Source: Rhodobacteraceae bacterium HTCC2150
GTDB lineage: Bacteria; Pseudomonadota; Alphaproteobacteria; Rhodobacterales; Rhodobacteraceae
Assembly (NCBI GenBank): GCA_000169395.1
Contig: AAXZ01000003.1
Coordinates: 62,001-126,000 of the forward strand
Direction of reading: 5' to 3'
Length of the DNA: 64,000 nucleotides
Under the pieces are notes generated by a model that was given only the letters and a program-made list of their open reading frames with translations, was not told where the DNA came from and searched no databases. A program made the position numbers and the translations under genes. Below are positions 9,965 to 18,818 of this stretch, piece by piece (positions within the stretch are counted from its first letter, which is position 1; the number at the start of each line of letters is the position of its first letter).

Positions 9965-10906
9965 TTATTCGGCGTACAATGCCGCTAGTTTTTCGCGGTA
10001 TATTCTTTGAGAGATGAGCTCTAGTTCATTCAAGCGCCCCATAGCGCGTAATTCTACAAGTTGGGCACGCAATCGCTCGATGTATTTCAGATAGGACAAT
10101 TCAAGCTGCAAGTTGGTATTACGCTTGTTAAAATACTCTTGGGTGTGACGCACCTCATCTTGTTCCAAATAACTGCGTCCACGTTGGCGACGCAGCATAA
10201 AAGCATCGGCGCTTTTGGTGGCATAATGGTTGATCTGCGCAAAATTTCGGCTGCCAAAGTCCGTCGGCAACATACGAAGATCCTTATAAAGATTATCATA
10301 GTTCTGCGGATCAACAGGCACAGGTTGGCCTGATGCATTTACCGCGCGGATGGGGGTGTTTGCGATATAGGATTTTGGGTGATGGCTTCCCATACGTGTG
10401 AATTTTTCTGGTTTATAAACCAATGACTTTACACAATAATTGATCCGTTTTTTTGCGGGTACCGCCATCATGAATTGTTCGGTGACATTACCGGCCACCC
10501 ACTTGTCTAAGGGTTCTGCGCCAAAGTTTATCCACAAAAAACAAGCAATATCTGCATCATTAGGCAAAACTTCGATGAGATCGGTCAGATTTCCATCACC
10601 GACATGAATTGTCAGAAATTCGTCAATATCCAAAGACATCATTACATCGGCGTCACCACGACGGTTATATTTTAGATGTTGCCTATAAGCATAGGGTAAG
10701 GGCGATGCACCGGTGGGTAGCTGGTTTTTGAAATGCTTACAAAGCCCTAGATTGGCGGCCTCATCCAGCAACTCATGCGTACCATCGTCACTGTCGTTTG
10801 AATAAATCACAATCTCATCAAAACCGATCATTCGGTGATGGGCCAGCCATTCGAGGATGTATACACCCTCATTTTTGACGCAGCATATGAGTTGGGATTT
10901 TGTCAT
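9965..10906 (-). CDS. Glycosyltransferase family 2-like protein
   Basis: A 313-residue protein with the N-terminal pattern KNEGVYILEW at 11-20 and SLDIDEF at 91-97, a DxD-type metal and nucleotide-sugar site; these features fit the Glyco_tranf_2_4 group often found in Roseobacter genomes. No membrane segments are evident, so it is probably cytoplasmic or peripheral. It lies inside the valine unit, 62 bp after mmsA and 46 bp before the acyl-CoA dehydrogenase, on the same strand, though no link to valine is obvious. A strong hairpin separates it from mmsA. Acceptor and sugar are unknown. Confidence 0.82.
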   Translation of the reverse strand: MTKSQLICCVKNEGVYILEWLAHHRMIGFDEIVIYSNDSDDGTHELLDEAANLGLCKHFKNQLPTGASPLPYAYRQHLKYNRRGDADVMMSLDIDEFLTIHVGDGNLTDLIEVLPNDADIACFLWINFGAEPLDKWVAGNVTEQFMMAVPAKKRINYCVKSLVYKPEKFTRMGSHHPKSYIANTPIRAVNASGQPVPVDPQNYDNLYKDLRMLPTDFGSRNFAQINHYATKSADAFMLRRQRGRSYLEQDEVRHTQEYFNKRNTNLQLELSYLKYIERLRAQLVELRAMGRLNELELISQRIYREKLAALYAE

Positions 10907-10933
10907 TGTTTCCAGTGAATTTTGATATTGGTT

Positions 10934-10961
10934 GGCACGGCCAAATTGCTTTGGCCGTGCC
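10934..10961 (-). terminator. Perfect 12-bp hairpin between mmsA and the glycosyltransferase
   Basis: GGCACGGCCAAA pairs with TTTGGCCGTGCC around a 4-base loop, directly after the mmsA stop. Neither side has a T tract, so it may be a weak terminator, a processing site or a 3'-end stabiliser rather than a full stop. It could set mmsA expression apart from the downstream genes. Confidence 0.55.
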
Positions 10962-10968
10962 TTGATCG

Positions 10969-12468
10969 CTATTCCATCACAGGAATTGAAAACTCGCCAC
11001 CTTCTTTGATGCCCGAGGGCCAGCGCGCTGTGACTGTTTTTGTGCGGGTATAAAACTTAAACGCATCTGGGCCGTGTTGGTTCAGATCGCCAAAGACAGA
11101 TTTTTTCCAACCACCAAATGTGTGATACGCCAAAGGAACAGGCACAGGCACGTTGATGCCAACCATGCCGATATTGATACGATTGGCAAAATCACGTGCC
11201 GCATCACCGTCGCGGGTAAAGATCGCGGTGCCATTACCGTATTCGTGATCCATCGCCAAACCCAACGCTTCTTCGTAGGTTTGTGCGCGAACAGTTGACA
11301 AAACGGGGCCGAAAATTTCCTTTTTATAAATGTCCATGTCTTTGGTAACATTATCAAAAAGGTGAGGACCTACGAAAAATCCGTTTTCATAACCCTGTAA
11401 CTCAAATCCACGTCCATCGACGACAAGTTTGGCACCCTGATCAACACCAGACTGCACCAGTTTTTCGATATTCGCTTTGGCCGCACCAGTTACAACAGGG
11501 CCATAATCAACGTCATTTCCTGATGTGTAGGGGCCAACTTTCAGGGCTTCGATACGTGGCAAAAGCTTTGCGATCAAACGATCTGCGGTGTCATCCCCTA
11601 CAGGAACAGCCACTGAAATCGCCATGCAGCGTTCGCCAGCAGCACCGTAACCAGAGCCGACCAACGCGTCTGCCGCCTGATCCATATCCGCGTCGGGCAT
11701 GATGATCATGTGGTTTTTGGCACCACCGAAACATTGAACACGTTTGCCATTGGCACAGCCGCGCGAATAAATGTATTCAGCGATCGGTGTTGACCCAACA
11801 AAACCAATGGATTGAACGACTTCGTCATCCAAAATCGCATCAACTGCCTCTTTGTCACCGTTTACAACCTGTAAACATCCATCCGGCAGGCCAGCCTCTT
11901 TCATCAACTCAGCCAACATCAGCGGCACAGAAGGCGCGCGTTCGGATGGTTTTAGAATGAATGAGTTACCGCAAGCCAATGCAGGGGCAAACATCCACAT
12001 GGGGATCATCGCAGGGAAGTTGAAAGGCGTAATGCCCGCAGAAACACCCAATGCCTGACGCATAGAATACATGTCGATGCCGGGGCCCGCGTTGTTTGTA
12101 TAATCACCCTTTAACAGTTCAGGCGCGCCGATGCAGTACTCAACAACCTCAAGGCCACGTTGAACATCACCCGCCGCATCTGGCAGTGTTTTACCGTGTT
12201 CGCGGCTAAGAGCCTCGGCCAGTTTGTCCATGTCGCGGTTCAAAAGTGCTACAAAGCGCATCATCACGCGGGCGCGGCGTTGTGGGTTTGTTGCGGCCCA
12301 AGCAGGTTGTGCAGCAGAGGCACCAGCAACAGCAATTGCCATCTCATCGGCATTAGCGAGCGGTGCTTTGGCTTGAACTTCGCCGGTTGCGGGGTTGAAT
12401 ACATCGGCAAAGCGACCGGATGTGCCTTTGACGTGTTCGCCGTTAATCCAATGGGTTAATTCGCTCAT
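10969..12468 (-). CDS. mmsA: Methylmalonate-semialdehyde dehydrogenase (acylating)
   Basis: CoA-dependent aldehyde dehydrogenase that converts methylmalonate semialdehyde to propionyl-CoA, the final step of valine degradation before propionate metabolism; it also acts on malonate semialdehyde from inositol. The 499-residue protein shows ITPFNFPAMIPMW at 146-158, NAD-binding GFVGSTPIAEYI near 222, and the catalytic C281 in GAAGERCMAIS, all typical of MmsA (IolA). The start follows GGAGAACGCC. It heads the leftward unit and is divergent from a LysR gene, 112 bp away, which is the natural candidate regulator. Confidence 0.96.
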   Translation of the reverse strand: MSELTHWINGEHVKGTSGRFADVFNPATGEVQAKAPLANADEMAIAVAGASAAQPAWAATNPQRRARVMMRFVALLNRDMDKLAEALSREHGKTLPDAAGDVQRGLEVVEYCIGAPELLKGDYTNNAGPGIDMYSMRQALGVSAGITPFNFPAMIPMWMFAPALACGNSFILKPSERAPSVPLMLAELMKEAGLPDGCLQVVNGDKEAVDAILDDEVVQSIGFVGSTPIAEYIYSRGCANGKRVQCFGGAKNHMIIMPDADMDQAADALVGSGYGAAGERCMAISVAVPVGDDTADRLIAKLLPRIEALKVGPYTSGNDVDYGPVVTGAAKANIEKLVQSGVDQGAKLVVDGRGFELQGYENGFFVGPHLFDNVTKDMDIYKKEIFGPVLSTVRAQTYEEALGLAMDHEYGNGTAIFTRDGDAARDFANRINIGMVGINVPVPVPLAYHTFGGWKKSVFGDLNQHGPDAFKFYTRTKTVTARWPSGIKEGGEFSIPVME

Positions 12469-12503
12469 GGCGTTCTCCTGAAATGTGAATTTGATTGGTA
12501 TTT

Positions 12504-12517
12504 GTGTAACTATACAC
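12504..12517. promoter_or_regulatory. 14-bp palindrome in the mmsA/LysR divergent region
   Basis: GTGTAACTATACAC has GTGTA and TACAC arms around 4 bases, midway between the divergent starts at 12468 and 12581. Position and symmetry suit a LysR operator, but no binding evidence is available. Confidence 0.4.
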
Positions 12518-12580
12518 TTGCAATATGCCTAATCAAAGCCAAGAATTGCCAAAAGGGCTTTGCGAAAATATAGGTACAAG

Positions 12581-13480
12581 ATGCGAAACTGGGATGATTT
12601 GCGGATATTTTTGGCGGTAGCGCGCTTTGAAAGCTTGTCAGCAGCGGGCAAACAAATCTCGCTTGATCCCGCGACGATTGGACGACGTATTCAAAGGCTA
12701 GAGGAAACAATTGGTGCCGTTTTATTTGTGAAATCACCGCAAGGTTATCAACTGACCGATGCGGGTCTTAGATTGATGGAACACGCAGGGCAGGCAGAAC
12801 AAGCATTTTTGGCGGCGTCAGATGTATCGCAAACCGAATTTGAGGGGCTGACAGGAAGCATACGAATTGGCGCGCCCGATGGCTGTGCAAATTTCATTCT
12901 ACCCGCAGTGTGTGGTCGGATCGCTGACGAAAACCCAGGCCTTGAAATCCAAATTGTTTCTTTGCCGCGTGTATTTAACCTGTCAAAACGCGAGGCTGAC
13001 ATGGCAATTGCTGTAAGCCCGCCTACATCAGGGCGTTTGTCTGTGCAAAAGATTGTGGATTACAAACTGCATCTGGCGGCACAGGCCGACTATCTGAAGC
13101 AGGCAGCGGAATTGAATGATTTACAGGATCTTAAGCAGCACCGTGTAATTGGGTATATACCGGACATGATTTTTGACAGCGAATTGGATTATCTTACAAA
13201 AATTGGAATAGAGCGGCCAGAACTGGCCTCAAATTCAGTTTCAGTTCAGTTTAATTCAATAAACGCGGGGATTGGTGTTGGTATTATGCATGACTTTGCC
13301 CTGCCATTTGCGCAAAATGTGCGGCGATTATTGATGGATCAACTATCCCTCAGTCGCAGTTTTTATCTGATCCGCCATGAAGATGATCGTAAAGTTGCGC
13401 GATTTAACCGATTTGCCGAACAATTGGTGCGATTAGTGCGTGAAGAGGTGGAAAATCTAGAGTCCAAAATTGCAGACTGA
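12581..13480 (+). CDS. LysR-family transcriptional regulator
   Basis: A 299-residue regulator with an N-terminal winged helix-turn-helix (LSAAGKQISLDPATIGRRIQRLE, about residues 18-40) and a C-terminal effector domain with a mixed alpha/beta pattern. The variant helix, LDPATIGRRI instead of the usual LSQSAVSRQI, resembles a Roseobacter subgroup. Two starts are possible: a TTG at 12560 and the ATG at 12581; the ATG gives MRNWDDLRIFLAV, the usual beginning, with AGG 6 bases upstream. It is divergent from mmsA and probably controls it. The inducer is unknown. Confidence 0.92.
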   Translation: MRNWDDLRIFLAVARFESLSAAGKQISLDPATIGRRIQRLEETIGAVLFVKSPQGYQLTDAGLRLMEHAGQAEQAFLAASDVSQTEFEGLTGSIRIGAPDGCANFILPAVCGRIADENPGLEIQIVSLPRVFNLSKREADMAIAVSPPTSGRLSVQKIVDYKLHLAAQADYLKQAAELNDLQDLKQHRVIGYIPDMIFDSELDYLTKIGIERPELASNSVSVQFNSINAGIGVGIMHDFALPFAQNVRRLLMDQLSLSRSFYLIRHEDDRKVARFNRFAEQLVRLVREEVENLESKIAD

Positions 13481-13549
13481 AAGACGATTTGACCGCTTGC
13501 AATTGGCCGTCGCATCCTGTTTTCTAAGGTGCAAGCACAGGAGAATACG

Positions 13550-14044
13550 ATGCGCATAGGCCTTTATCCCGGCACATTTGACCCTATTACGCATGGGCAT
13601 TTGGACATCATGAAACGCGCGGCTGTTCTGGTTGATCGATTGGTCATTGGTGTTGCCATCAATCGCGACAAGGGGCCGATGTTCACGCTGGAAGAACGCG
13701 TTGAAATGATCGAAAAACACTGTGCGGCGCTAAAAGAACACACCGATGTTGAGATCGTAGTGCATCCATTTGAAAACCTCTTGATCGATTGTGCGCGGGA
13801 CGTTGGCGCACAGTTCATTATTCGCGGTTTGCGTGCCGTTTCAGATTTTGAGTATGAATTTCAGATGGTTGGCATGAACCGCGCCATGGACAGTTCCATT
13901 GAGACTGTTTTCCTGATGGCAGAGGCAAAGCATCAAGCAATTGCCAGTAAGCTAGTGAAAGAGATCGCACGCCTTGGTGGTGACGTATCAAAGTTCGTCA
14001 CCAAAGACGTGCATCAAGCTTTGTTAGACAAATTCCAAGGCTAA
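13550..14044 (+). CDS. coaD: Phosphopantetheine adenylyltransferase
   Basis: Adenylates 4'-phosphopantetheine with ATP to give dephospho-CoA, the penultimate step of CoA synthesis. The 164-residue protein begins MRIGLYPGTFDPITHGHLD, with T9 and the HxGH motif (H15-H17) that binds ATP, and ends with the SKLVKEIARLGGDVSKFV helix typical of the bacterial enzyme. The frame opens earlier at 13529, but AGGAG at 13539-13543 fixes the start at 13550. It converges with gap, 9 bp apart. Confidence 0.97.
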   Translation: MRIGLYPGTFDPITHGHLDIMKRAAVLVDRLVIGVAINRDKGPMFTLEERVEMIEKHCAALKEHTDVEIVVHPFENLLIDCARDVGAQFIIRGLRAVSDFEYEFQMVGMNRAMDSSIETVFLMAEAKHQAIASKLVKEIARLGGDVSKFVTKDVHQALLDKFQG

Positions 14045-14068
14045 GCCAAATCCCTAAAGGAATTTGGC
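14045..14068. terminator. Hairpin between convergent coaD and gap
   Basis: GCCAAATCCC / GGAATTTGGC (one mismatch, loop TAAA) begins right after the coaD stop and overlaps the last codons of gap. It lacks a T tract on either side, so it is at most a weak bidirectional terminator. Confidence 0.4.
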
Positions 14069-15055
14069 CATTGCAACAGCCGTATCAGCCATGCGGTTTG
14101 AAAAGCCCCATTCGTTATCATACCAAGTCAAGATCCGGCAAAAATTGCCTTCCATGACTTTAGTTTGATCCATCGCCATAACAGAAGAATGCGGATCGTG
14201 GTTAAAGTCGCTTGAAACCAGTGGGTAATCCGTCACGCCTAAAACGCCCTTAAGTGGGCCGTCGGCGGCCGCACGGATCGCGTTGTTGATTTCTTCAACA
14301 GATGTATCGCGGCTTGCCTCAAATGTAAGGTCAACACAGGAAACATTTGGCGTGGGTACGCGGATCGCAACACCGTCAAGCTTGCCGTCAAGTTCAGGTA
14401 AAACCAAACCAACAGCCTTTGCGGCACCGGTCGATGTTGGGATCATTGAGACCGCCGCGGCACGCGCGCGATAAAGATCAGAGTGCAATGTATCCAGCGT
14501 TGGTTGATCACCTGTATAGCTGTGAATTGTTGTCATGAAACCACGCGTAAGGCCGATGGTATCGTTGATAACTTTAACAACAGGGGCCAAACAGTTTGTC
14601 GTGCACGACGCGTTTGAAACGATTAAATCATCGGCCGTTAAAGTATCTTCGTTCACGCCATATACGATTGTTTTATCCGCATTTTTAGCGGGTGCCGAGC
14701 AAAGAACGCGGCTGGCACCATTTTCAAGATGAACGGACGCTTTTTCTTTTGAGTTGAAAATACCAGTACATTCCAAAACGATATCAACATCAGCCCAAGG
14801 AAGATCGGCTGGATTACGAATGGCAGTAACTTGCATGGGGCCACGACCAACATCAATTGTCGTTTCAGTGGTTGTTACTTCAAATGGAAAACGTCCATGA
14901 ATACTGTCGAAGCGCAGCAAGTGGGCGTTGCTTTCTACGGGGCCAAGATCATTGATCGCCACAACTTCGATGTCAGTACGGCCACTTTCGATGATGCCAC
15001 GAAGAACATTGCGTCCGATTCGTCCAAAACCGTTGATTGCTACTTTTACTGACAT
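14054..15055 (-). CDS. gap: Glyceraldehyde-3-phosphate dehydrogenase, NAD-type paralogue
   Basis: Interconverts glyceraldehyde-3-phosphate and 1,3-bisphosphoglycerate. The 333-residue protein has INGFGRIGR at 7-15, the catalytic C151 in SNASCTTNCLAP and H178 in HSYTGDQ. D36 in AINDLG is the Asp that holds the adenosine ribose of NAD and disfavours NADP, so the glycolytic direction is the likely role. A second gap lies upstream on the same strand with Ala at this place. A perfect LacI-type palindrome sits 32 bp upstream of the start, overlapping the probable transcription start. Confidence 0.96.
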   Translation of the reverse strand: MSVKVAINGFGRIGRNVLRGIIESGRTDIEVVAINDLGPVESNAHLLRFDSIHGRFPFEVTTTETTIDVGRGPMQVTAIRNPADLPWADVDIVLECTGIFNSKEKASVHLENGASRVLCSAPAKNADKTIVYGVNEDTLTADDLIVSNASCTTNCLAPVVKVINDTIGLTRGFMTTIHSYTGDQPTLDTLHSDLYRARAAAVSMIPTSTGAAKAVGLVLPELDGKLDGVAIRVPTPNVSCVDLTFEASRDTSVEEINNAIRAAADGPLKGVLGVTDYPLVSSDFNHDPHSSVMAMDQTKVMEGNFCRILTWYDNEWGFSNRMADTAVAMAKFL

Positions 15056-15086
15056 TTGGGCCTCTTTTTGGTAAGAATACTTGATG

Positions 15087-15100
15087 TGTTAGCGCTAACA
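15087..15100. promoter_or_regulatory. Perfect LacI-type operator at gap promoter
   Basis: TGTTAGCGCTAACA is a perfect 14-bp palindrome with the central CG typical of LacI-family operators. A TACAAT hexamer (minus strand, 15102-15107) lies immediately upstream, so the operator would cover the transcription start of gap. Two similar sites lie upstream of the second gap. Confidence 0.7.
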
Positions 15101-15178
15101 AATTGTACCCAAAAGATCAATGCTCAGATTAAGAATAGATATTAAAGTGATTTCGTGATGCTGGATACGGTGTGACGC

Positions 15179-15322
15179 TTAACGCCAGAACGCAATCCAT
15201 TCAGAAAGTTGCGCCAATTTGCGTACCCAAAAAATCAAAAGTTCCCAGTCGTAGAAAAAGAAATCTACGGCCAAGAACATTAAGATCATTGTCCCAAGGA
15301 CTATGGAAATTTGTGTGGTCAT
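15179..15322 (-). CDS. Micro-protein of 47 residues between the two gap genes
   Basis: A short frame begins with ATG at 15320-15322 (minus strand) and ends in TAA at 15179. It encodes MTTQISIVLGTMILMFLAVD, then FFFYDWELLIFWVRK, and ends LSEWIAFWR: one hydrophobic N-terminal helix (about residues 5-22) followed by an aromatic, basic tail. Its codons look like ordinary genes and the stop-free frame fills the space between the two gap genes on their strand, 27 bp after the upstream one. I recall short proteins ending in AFWR at this place in other Rhodobacterales, but cannot search. Likely a single-pass membrane peptide; function unknown. No clear Shine-Dalgarno sequence. Confidence 0.65.
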   Translation of the reverse strand: MTTQISIVLGTMILMFLAVDFFFYDWELLIFWVRKLAQLSEWIAFWR

Positions 15323-15349
15323 CGTCTTTGCGACGATAAACGCCGCCCC

Positions 15350-16351
15350 TTAGTGGAGGAGCTGACCCATCGCAGCGGCCACATCAGCCATGCGACAAGA
15401 GAATGCCCATTCGTTGTCGTACCAAGCTAACACACGAACTGTACGCCCGACAACTTTGGTTTGCTCTGGCGCAAAGATTGAGGAATGAGTTGTGTGGTTA
15501 AAGTCGATGGAAACTTTGGGTTCCGGATCATAAGACAACACCGACCCCATCCGACCTGCGGCGGCTTCAGCAACAATCGCGTTCACTTCGGCAACGGTCA
15601 CGTCTTTTTTCGCTTGGAACGTTAGATCCACGGCGGAAACATTTGGGGTAGGGACGCGCAATGAGGTGCCATCCAATTTACCCTGAAGTTCTGGCAATAC
15701 CAAACCAAGTGCTTTGGCTGCACCTGTTGATGTTGGGATCATTGCCATCGCAGCGGCGCGCGCGCGGTAAAGATCAGCATGACGACGATCTAACGTTGGT
15801 TGATCACCTGTATAGCTGTGAACGGTGGTCATGATACCGCTTTCAATGCCGATGGCATCGTTTAGAACTTTGGCCAGGGGGGCAAGGCAGTTGGTGGTGC
15901 AAGAACCGTTTGAAATCATTTTGTCGCTGTTCAATAGATCGCGGTGGTTCACACCGTATACGATTGTGCGATCAACATTCTTAGCTGGCGCAGAAATAAG
16001 GACTTTCTTGGCGCCTTGCTCGAGATGCACGGCTGATTTTTGGCCGTCATTGAATTTTCCGGTGCATTCTAAAACAACATCCACACCAGACCAATCAAGT
16101 TCTTTTGGATCATACGTTGAAAACACATCAATCGGACCTTGGCCCAAATCCATTGTGTTTTCTGTTGTTTTTATCGTGCCACCAAAACGGCCATGGACAC
16201 TGTCATAGCGCAACAAATGCGCGTTGGTTTCAATTGGGCCGGTGGCGTTAATCTTTACAACCTGTACATCATTTCGAGCACTTTCAGCGATATGTGCCAG
16301 CGTGCAGCGACCGATGCGGCCAAAACCATTGATACCAACTGTTACAGTCAT
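15350..16351 (-). CDS. Glyceraldehyde-3-phosphate dehydrogenase, probable NADP-type paralogue
   Basis: A second 333-residue GAPDH with all catalytic parts: INGFGRIGR at 7-15, C151 in SNGSCTTNCLAP, H178. It differs from its neighbour in the cofactor pocket: A36 (KINATG) replaces the NAD-selecting Asp, and R189-R190 stand where the other paralogue has Thr-Leu. The same Asp-to-Ala change is known in gluconeogenic GapB of Bacillus, and Arg there could hold the 2'-phosphate of NADP. I infer a gluconeogenic or NADPH-producing role. A good promoter and two LacI-type sites lie upstream, and tkt is the next gene. Confidence 0.94.
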   Translation of the reverse strand: MTVTVGINGFGRIGRCTLAHIAESARNDVQVVKINATGPIETNAHLLRYDSVHGRFGGTIKTTENTMDLGQGPIDVFSTYDPKELDWSGVDVVLECTGKFNDGQKSAVHLEQGAKKVLISAPAKNVDRTIVYGVNHRDLLNSDKMISNGSCTTNCLAPLAKVLNDAIGIESGIMTTVHSYTGDQPTLDRRHADLYRARAAAMAMIPTSTGAAKALGLVLPELQGKLDGTSLRVPTPNVSAVDLTFQAKKDVTVAEVNAIVAEAAAGRMGSVLSYDPEPKVSIDFNHTTHSSIFAPEQTKVVGRTVRVLAWYDNEWAFSCRMADVAAAMGQLLH

Positions 16352-16431
16352 TTTGAATGCTCCTATTAAGCAGTCTAGGGTTTGTTTATTGCTCTTTCCC
16401 TATCAAGCAAACCTTAGCGCCCCAAGAATAA

Positions 16432-16461
16432 AGTATAAAATTTCCAAAGTGTTAGCGTTAA
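16432..16461 (-). promoter_or_regulatory. Probable sigma-70 promoter of the second gap gene
   Basis: On the minus strand TTAACG (16456-16461), 18-bp spacer, TATACT (16432-16437). The -35 element lies inside the LacI-type site at 16450-16463, a layout suited to repression. Confidence 0.55.
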
Positions 16462-16463
16462 CC
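16450..16463. promoter_or_regulatory. LacI-type operator, proximal, second gap gene
   Basis: TGTTAGCGTTAACC differs at two positions from the perfect palindrome at 15087-15100. It overlaps the predicted -35 box and is 30 bp centre to centre from the next copy. Confidence 0.6.
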
Positions 16464-16479
16464 GTGGCGTTTAGGCGCG

Positions 16480-16493
16480 TGTTGGCGCTAACA
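16480..16493. promoter_or_regulatory. LacI-type operator, distal, second gap gene
   Basis: TGTTGGCGCTAACA differs at one position from the perfect copy. The 30-bp spacing to the proximal site is about three helical turns, allowing two dimers on one face. Confidence 0.6.
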
Positions 16494-16588
16494 ATAAATA
16501 TATTTTCTAATAGGAGTGCCAACTGAGGCTGGGAAAAAAGGACGTTGGGATCAAATCTAGGCCAACCGATTCTTTTTCCATCAAATGA

Positions 16589-16622
16589 AAAAGGCCCGAT
16601 CCATCGCTGGATCGGGCCTTTT
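16589..16622 (-). terminator. Rho-independent terminator of tkt
   Basis: AAAAGGCCCGATCCA pairs perfectly with TGGATCGGGCCTTTT around a 4-base loop, and T residues follow on the minus strand, 20 bp past the tkt stop. The T/A flanks make it potentially bidirectional. Confidence 0.92.
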
Positions 16623-16641
16623 AAAACTGAGTTATTGCAGC

Positions 16642-18660
16642 TTAGGCTAATAAGGCCTTTACTTTGGCAACAGTCGCTTCGGCGGTGATGCCGAATTTTT
16701 CATACAGTGTTTCAGCAGGTGCCGAGGCGCCAAAACCGGGCATGCCAATAAATCCAGAACGCGCCTCGCGGCCGCGCTCACCTAGCAACCATTGATCCCA
16801 GCCGTGACGAACGCCTGCTTCAATCGCAACACGTGCAGAACCACCTGGAAGAACGCGTTTGCGATATGCTTCGTCTTGTTCAGCAAACAGTTCCCAACAT
16901 GGCATTGAAACAACGCGTGTGCCGATACCCTCGGCCTGAAGCAATTCACGGGCTTCCATCGCGATGGAAACCTCAGAACCCGTCGCCATCAAAATAGCCT
17001 GACGTTTTCCTTCGGATTCGGCCAAAACATAAGCGCCAAATGAAGACATGTTTTTAGGGATGTGTTTGCTGCGAACCAAAGGCAGGTTCTGCCGCGATAG
17101 GGCCAAAACATGGGGTGTCTTGGTGCTGGACATTGCACATTCCCAAGCCTCAGCCGTTTCAACCAAGTCAGCAGGGCGGAACACATGGGTATTTGGCGTC
17201 GCGCGCAGCATCGAAAGATGCTCGACAGGTTGGTGTGTTGGGCCATCTTCGCCAAGACCAATGGAATCGTGGGTCATGACATAGGTCACTGGTACGCCCA
17301 TCAATGCCGACAAACGCATCGCACCGCGAGCATAATCAGTGAAACACATGAATGTGCCACCATAGGCGCGTGTACCACCGTGCAGGGCCATACCGTTCAT
17401 TGCCGCAGCCATGCCATGTTCACGAATGCCGTAATACATGTAACGGCCTTTGCGATTTTCAGGGCTGTGTACACCCATGTCATCGGTCAATGTATTGTTT
17501 GATCCGGTCAAATCCGCAGAACCACCAAAGGTTTCTTTCATCACGGGATTGATCGCCTTAAGAACCGCTTCGCTGGCCTTACGCGTTGCCATCTTAGGCG
17601 CATTTTCAGAGGCATCTTTTTTGATTTGGCGAATAAGATTAGGCAAACGACGATGTGGTTCACCAGATTGGATGCGCAAAAACTCTTTGCGACGACCTTC
17701 GCCCATAGCTTCTAGGCGTGTTTGCCATTCGGCGTGCGCTGCGGCACCTTTGCTGCCGACAGATTCCCATGCGTCTTTCACGCCTTTTGGAATATCAAAT
17801 GCGCCGTTTTCCCAGCCGTAAACCGCGCGCGTGTCGGCGATTAATGTGGCATCGGTTAAGGCACCGTGGCCTTTGGATGTATCTTGGGCGGATGAACCTA
17901 GCGCGATGTGCGTTTTACACGCGATCATCGTAGGCTTCTTGCCTTTCTTCGCGGCGGTCAATGCGCGGTCGATATCTTCGGGATCATGGCCATCACATTC
18001 TAGGACCTGCCAACCAGATGCCTTAAAGCGGGCCTTTTGATCCGTAACATCAGAAAGCTCAACTTTGCCATCGATGGTGATGCCGTTGTCATCCCAAAGA
18101 ACGACCAACTTGGATAGTTGATGTTTGCCGGCGATGCCGATGGCTTCTTGGCTGATGCCTTCCATCAGGCAACCGTCACCCGCGATTACATATGTCATAT
18201 GGTCTACAAGTTTGCGACCAAAGGTGGCGCGCTGAACTTCTTCTGCCAAAGCGAAACCAACAGCATTGGCAATACCCTGACCCAATGGGCCTGTTGTTGT
18301 TTCAACGCCGTCAACGTGGCCATATTCAGGATGGCCAGCTGTAATAGCGCCCCATTGGCGGAAATTCTTGACCTGATCCAATGTCATGTCGGCACTGCCA
18401 GTCAGGTGCAGCAGTGAATAGATCAACATTGAGCCGTGGCCAGCAGATAGAATGAAACGATCCCGGTCTGCCCATTTTGGGGCAGAGGCATCAAATTTCA
18501 AATGGTTTTTGAACAATACCGTGGCAACATCAGCCATGCCCATGGGCATGCCAGAGTGGCCTGAATTAGCCGCTGCGACCGCATCAAGTGTCAGTGTGCG
18601 AATGGCGCAAGCCATGTTCCAATGTTCGGGGTGCTTTTCGCGTAGTTCCTGAATTTCCAC
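16642..18660 (-). CDS. tkt: Transketolase
   Basis: Thiamine diphosphate enzyme moving two-carbon units between sugar phosphates in the pentose phosphate pathway. From the chosen start it has 672 residues, the usual length. Motifs: [18 protein letters not shown] near 20-37, [13 protein letters not shown] near 74-86, the TPP motif starting GDGCLMEG at 161 and ending near N192, and [18 protein letters not shown] in the pyrimidine domain. The frame runs up to a TTG at 18696, but the GTG at 18658-18660 follows AAAGGA and gives [15 protein letters not shown], matching the family start. It is transcribed alone, ending in a strong terminator, with the gap pair downstream. Confidence 0.96.
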   Translation of the reverse strand: MEIQELREKHPEHWNMACAIRTLTLDAVAAANSGHSGMPMGMADVATVLFKNHLKFDASAPKWADRDRFILSAGHGSMLIYSLLHLTGSADMTLDQVKNFRQWGAITAGHPEYGHVDGVETTTGPLGQGIANAVGFALAEEVQRATFGRKLVDHMTYVIAGDGCLMEGISQEAIGIAGKHQLSKLVVLWDDNGITIDGKVELSDVTDQKARFKASGWQVLECDGHDPEDIDRALTAAKKGKKPTMIACKTHIALGSSAQDTSKGHGALTDATLIADTRAVYGWENGAFDIPKGVKDAWESVGSKGAAAHAEWQTRLEAMGEGRRKEFLRIQSGEPHRRLPNLIRQIKKDASENAPKMATRKASEAVLKAINPVMKETFGGSADLTGSNNTLTDDMGVHSPENRKGRYMYYGIREHGMAAAMNGMALHGGTRAYGGTFMCFTDYARGAMRLSALMGVPVTYVMTHDSIGLGEDGPTHQPVEHLSMLRATPNTHVFRPADLVETAEAWECAMSSTKTPHVLALSRQNLPLVRSKHIPKNMSSFGAYVLAESEGKRQAILMATGSEVSIAMEARELLQAEGIGTRVVSMPCWELFAEQDEAYRKRVLPGGSARVAIEAGVRHGWDQWLLGERGREARSGFIGMPGFGASAPAETLYEKFGITAEATVAKVKALLA

Positions 18661-18818
18661 GGCCGTATGTCCTTTGGCAAAATTTCGTTGTTGCAAAGGG
18701 TCATAACAGCCACTGACAGAAGATCAAGCAAAGGTTTTCCGCATGAAAACAGCAAAGGATTTCCGAGGCTTCGCACATTGGTGAATATTTGGCTAAGATA
18801 GAAGCGAGCAGACGATTC

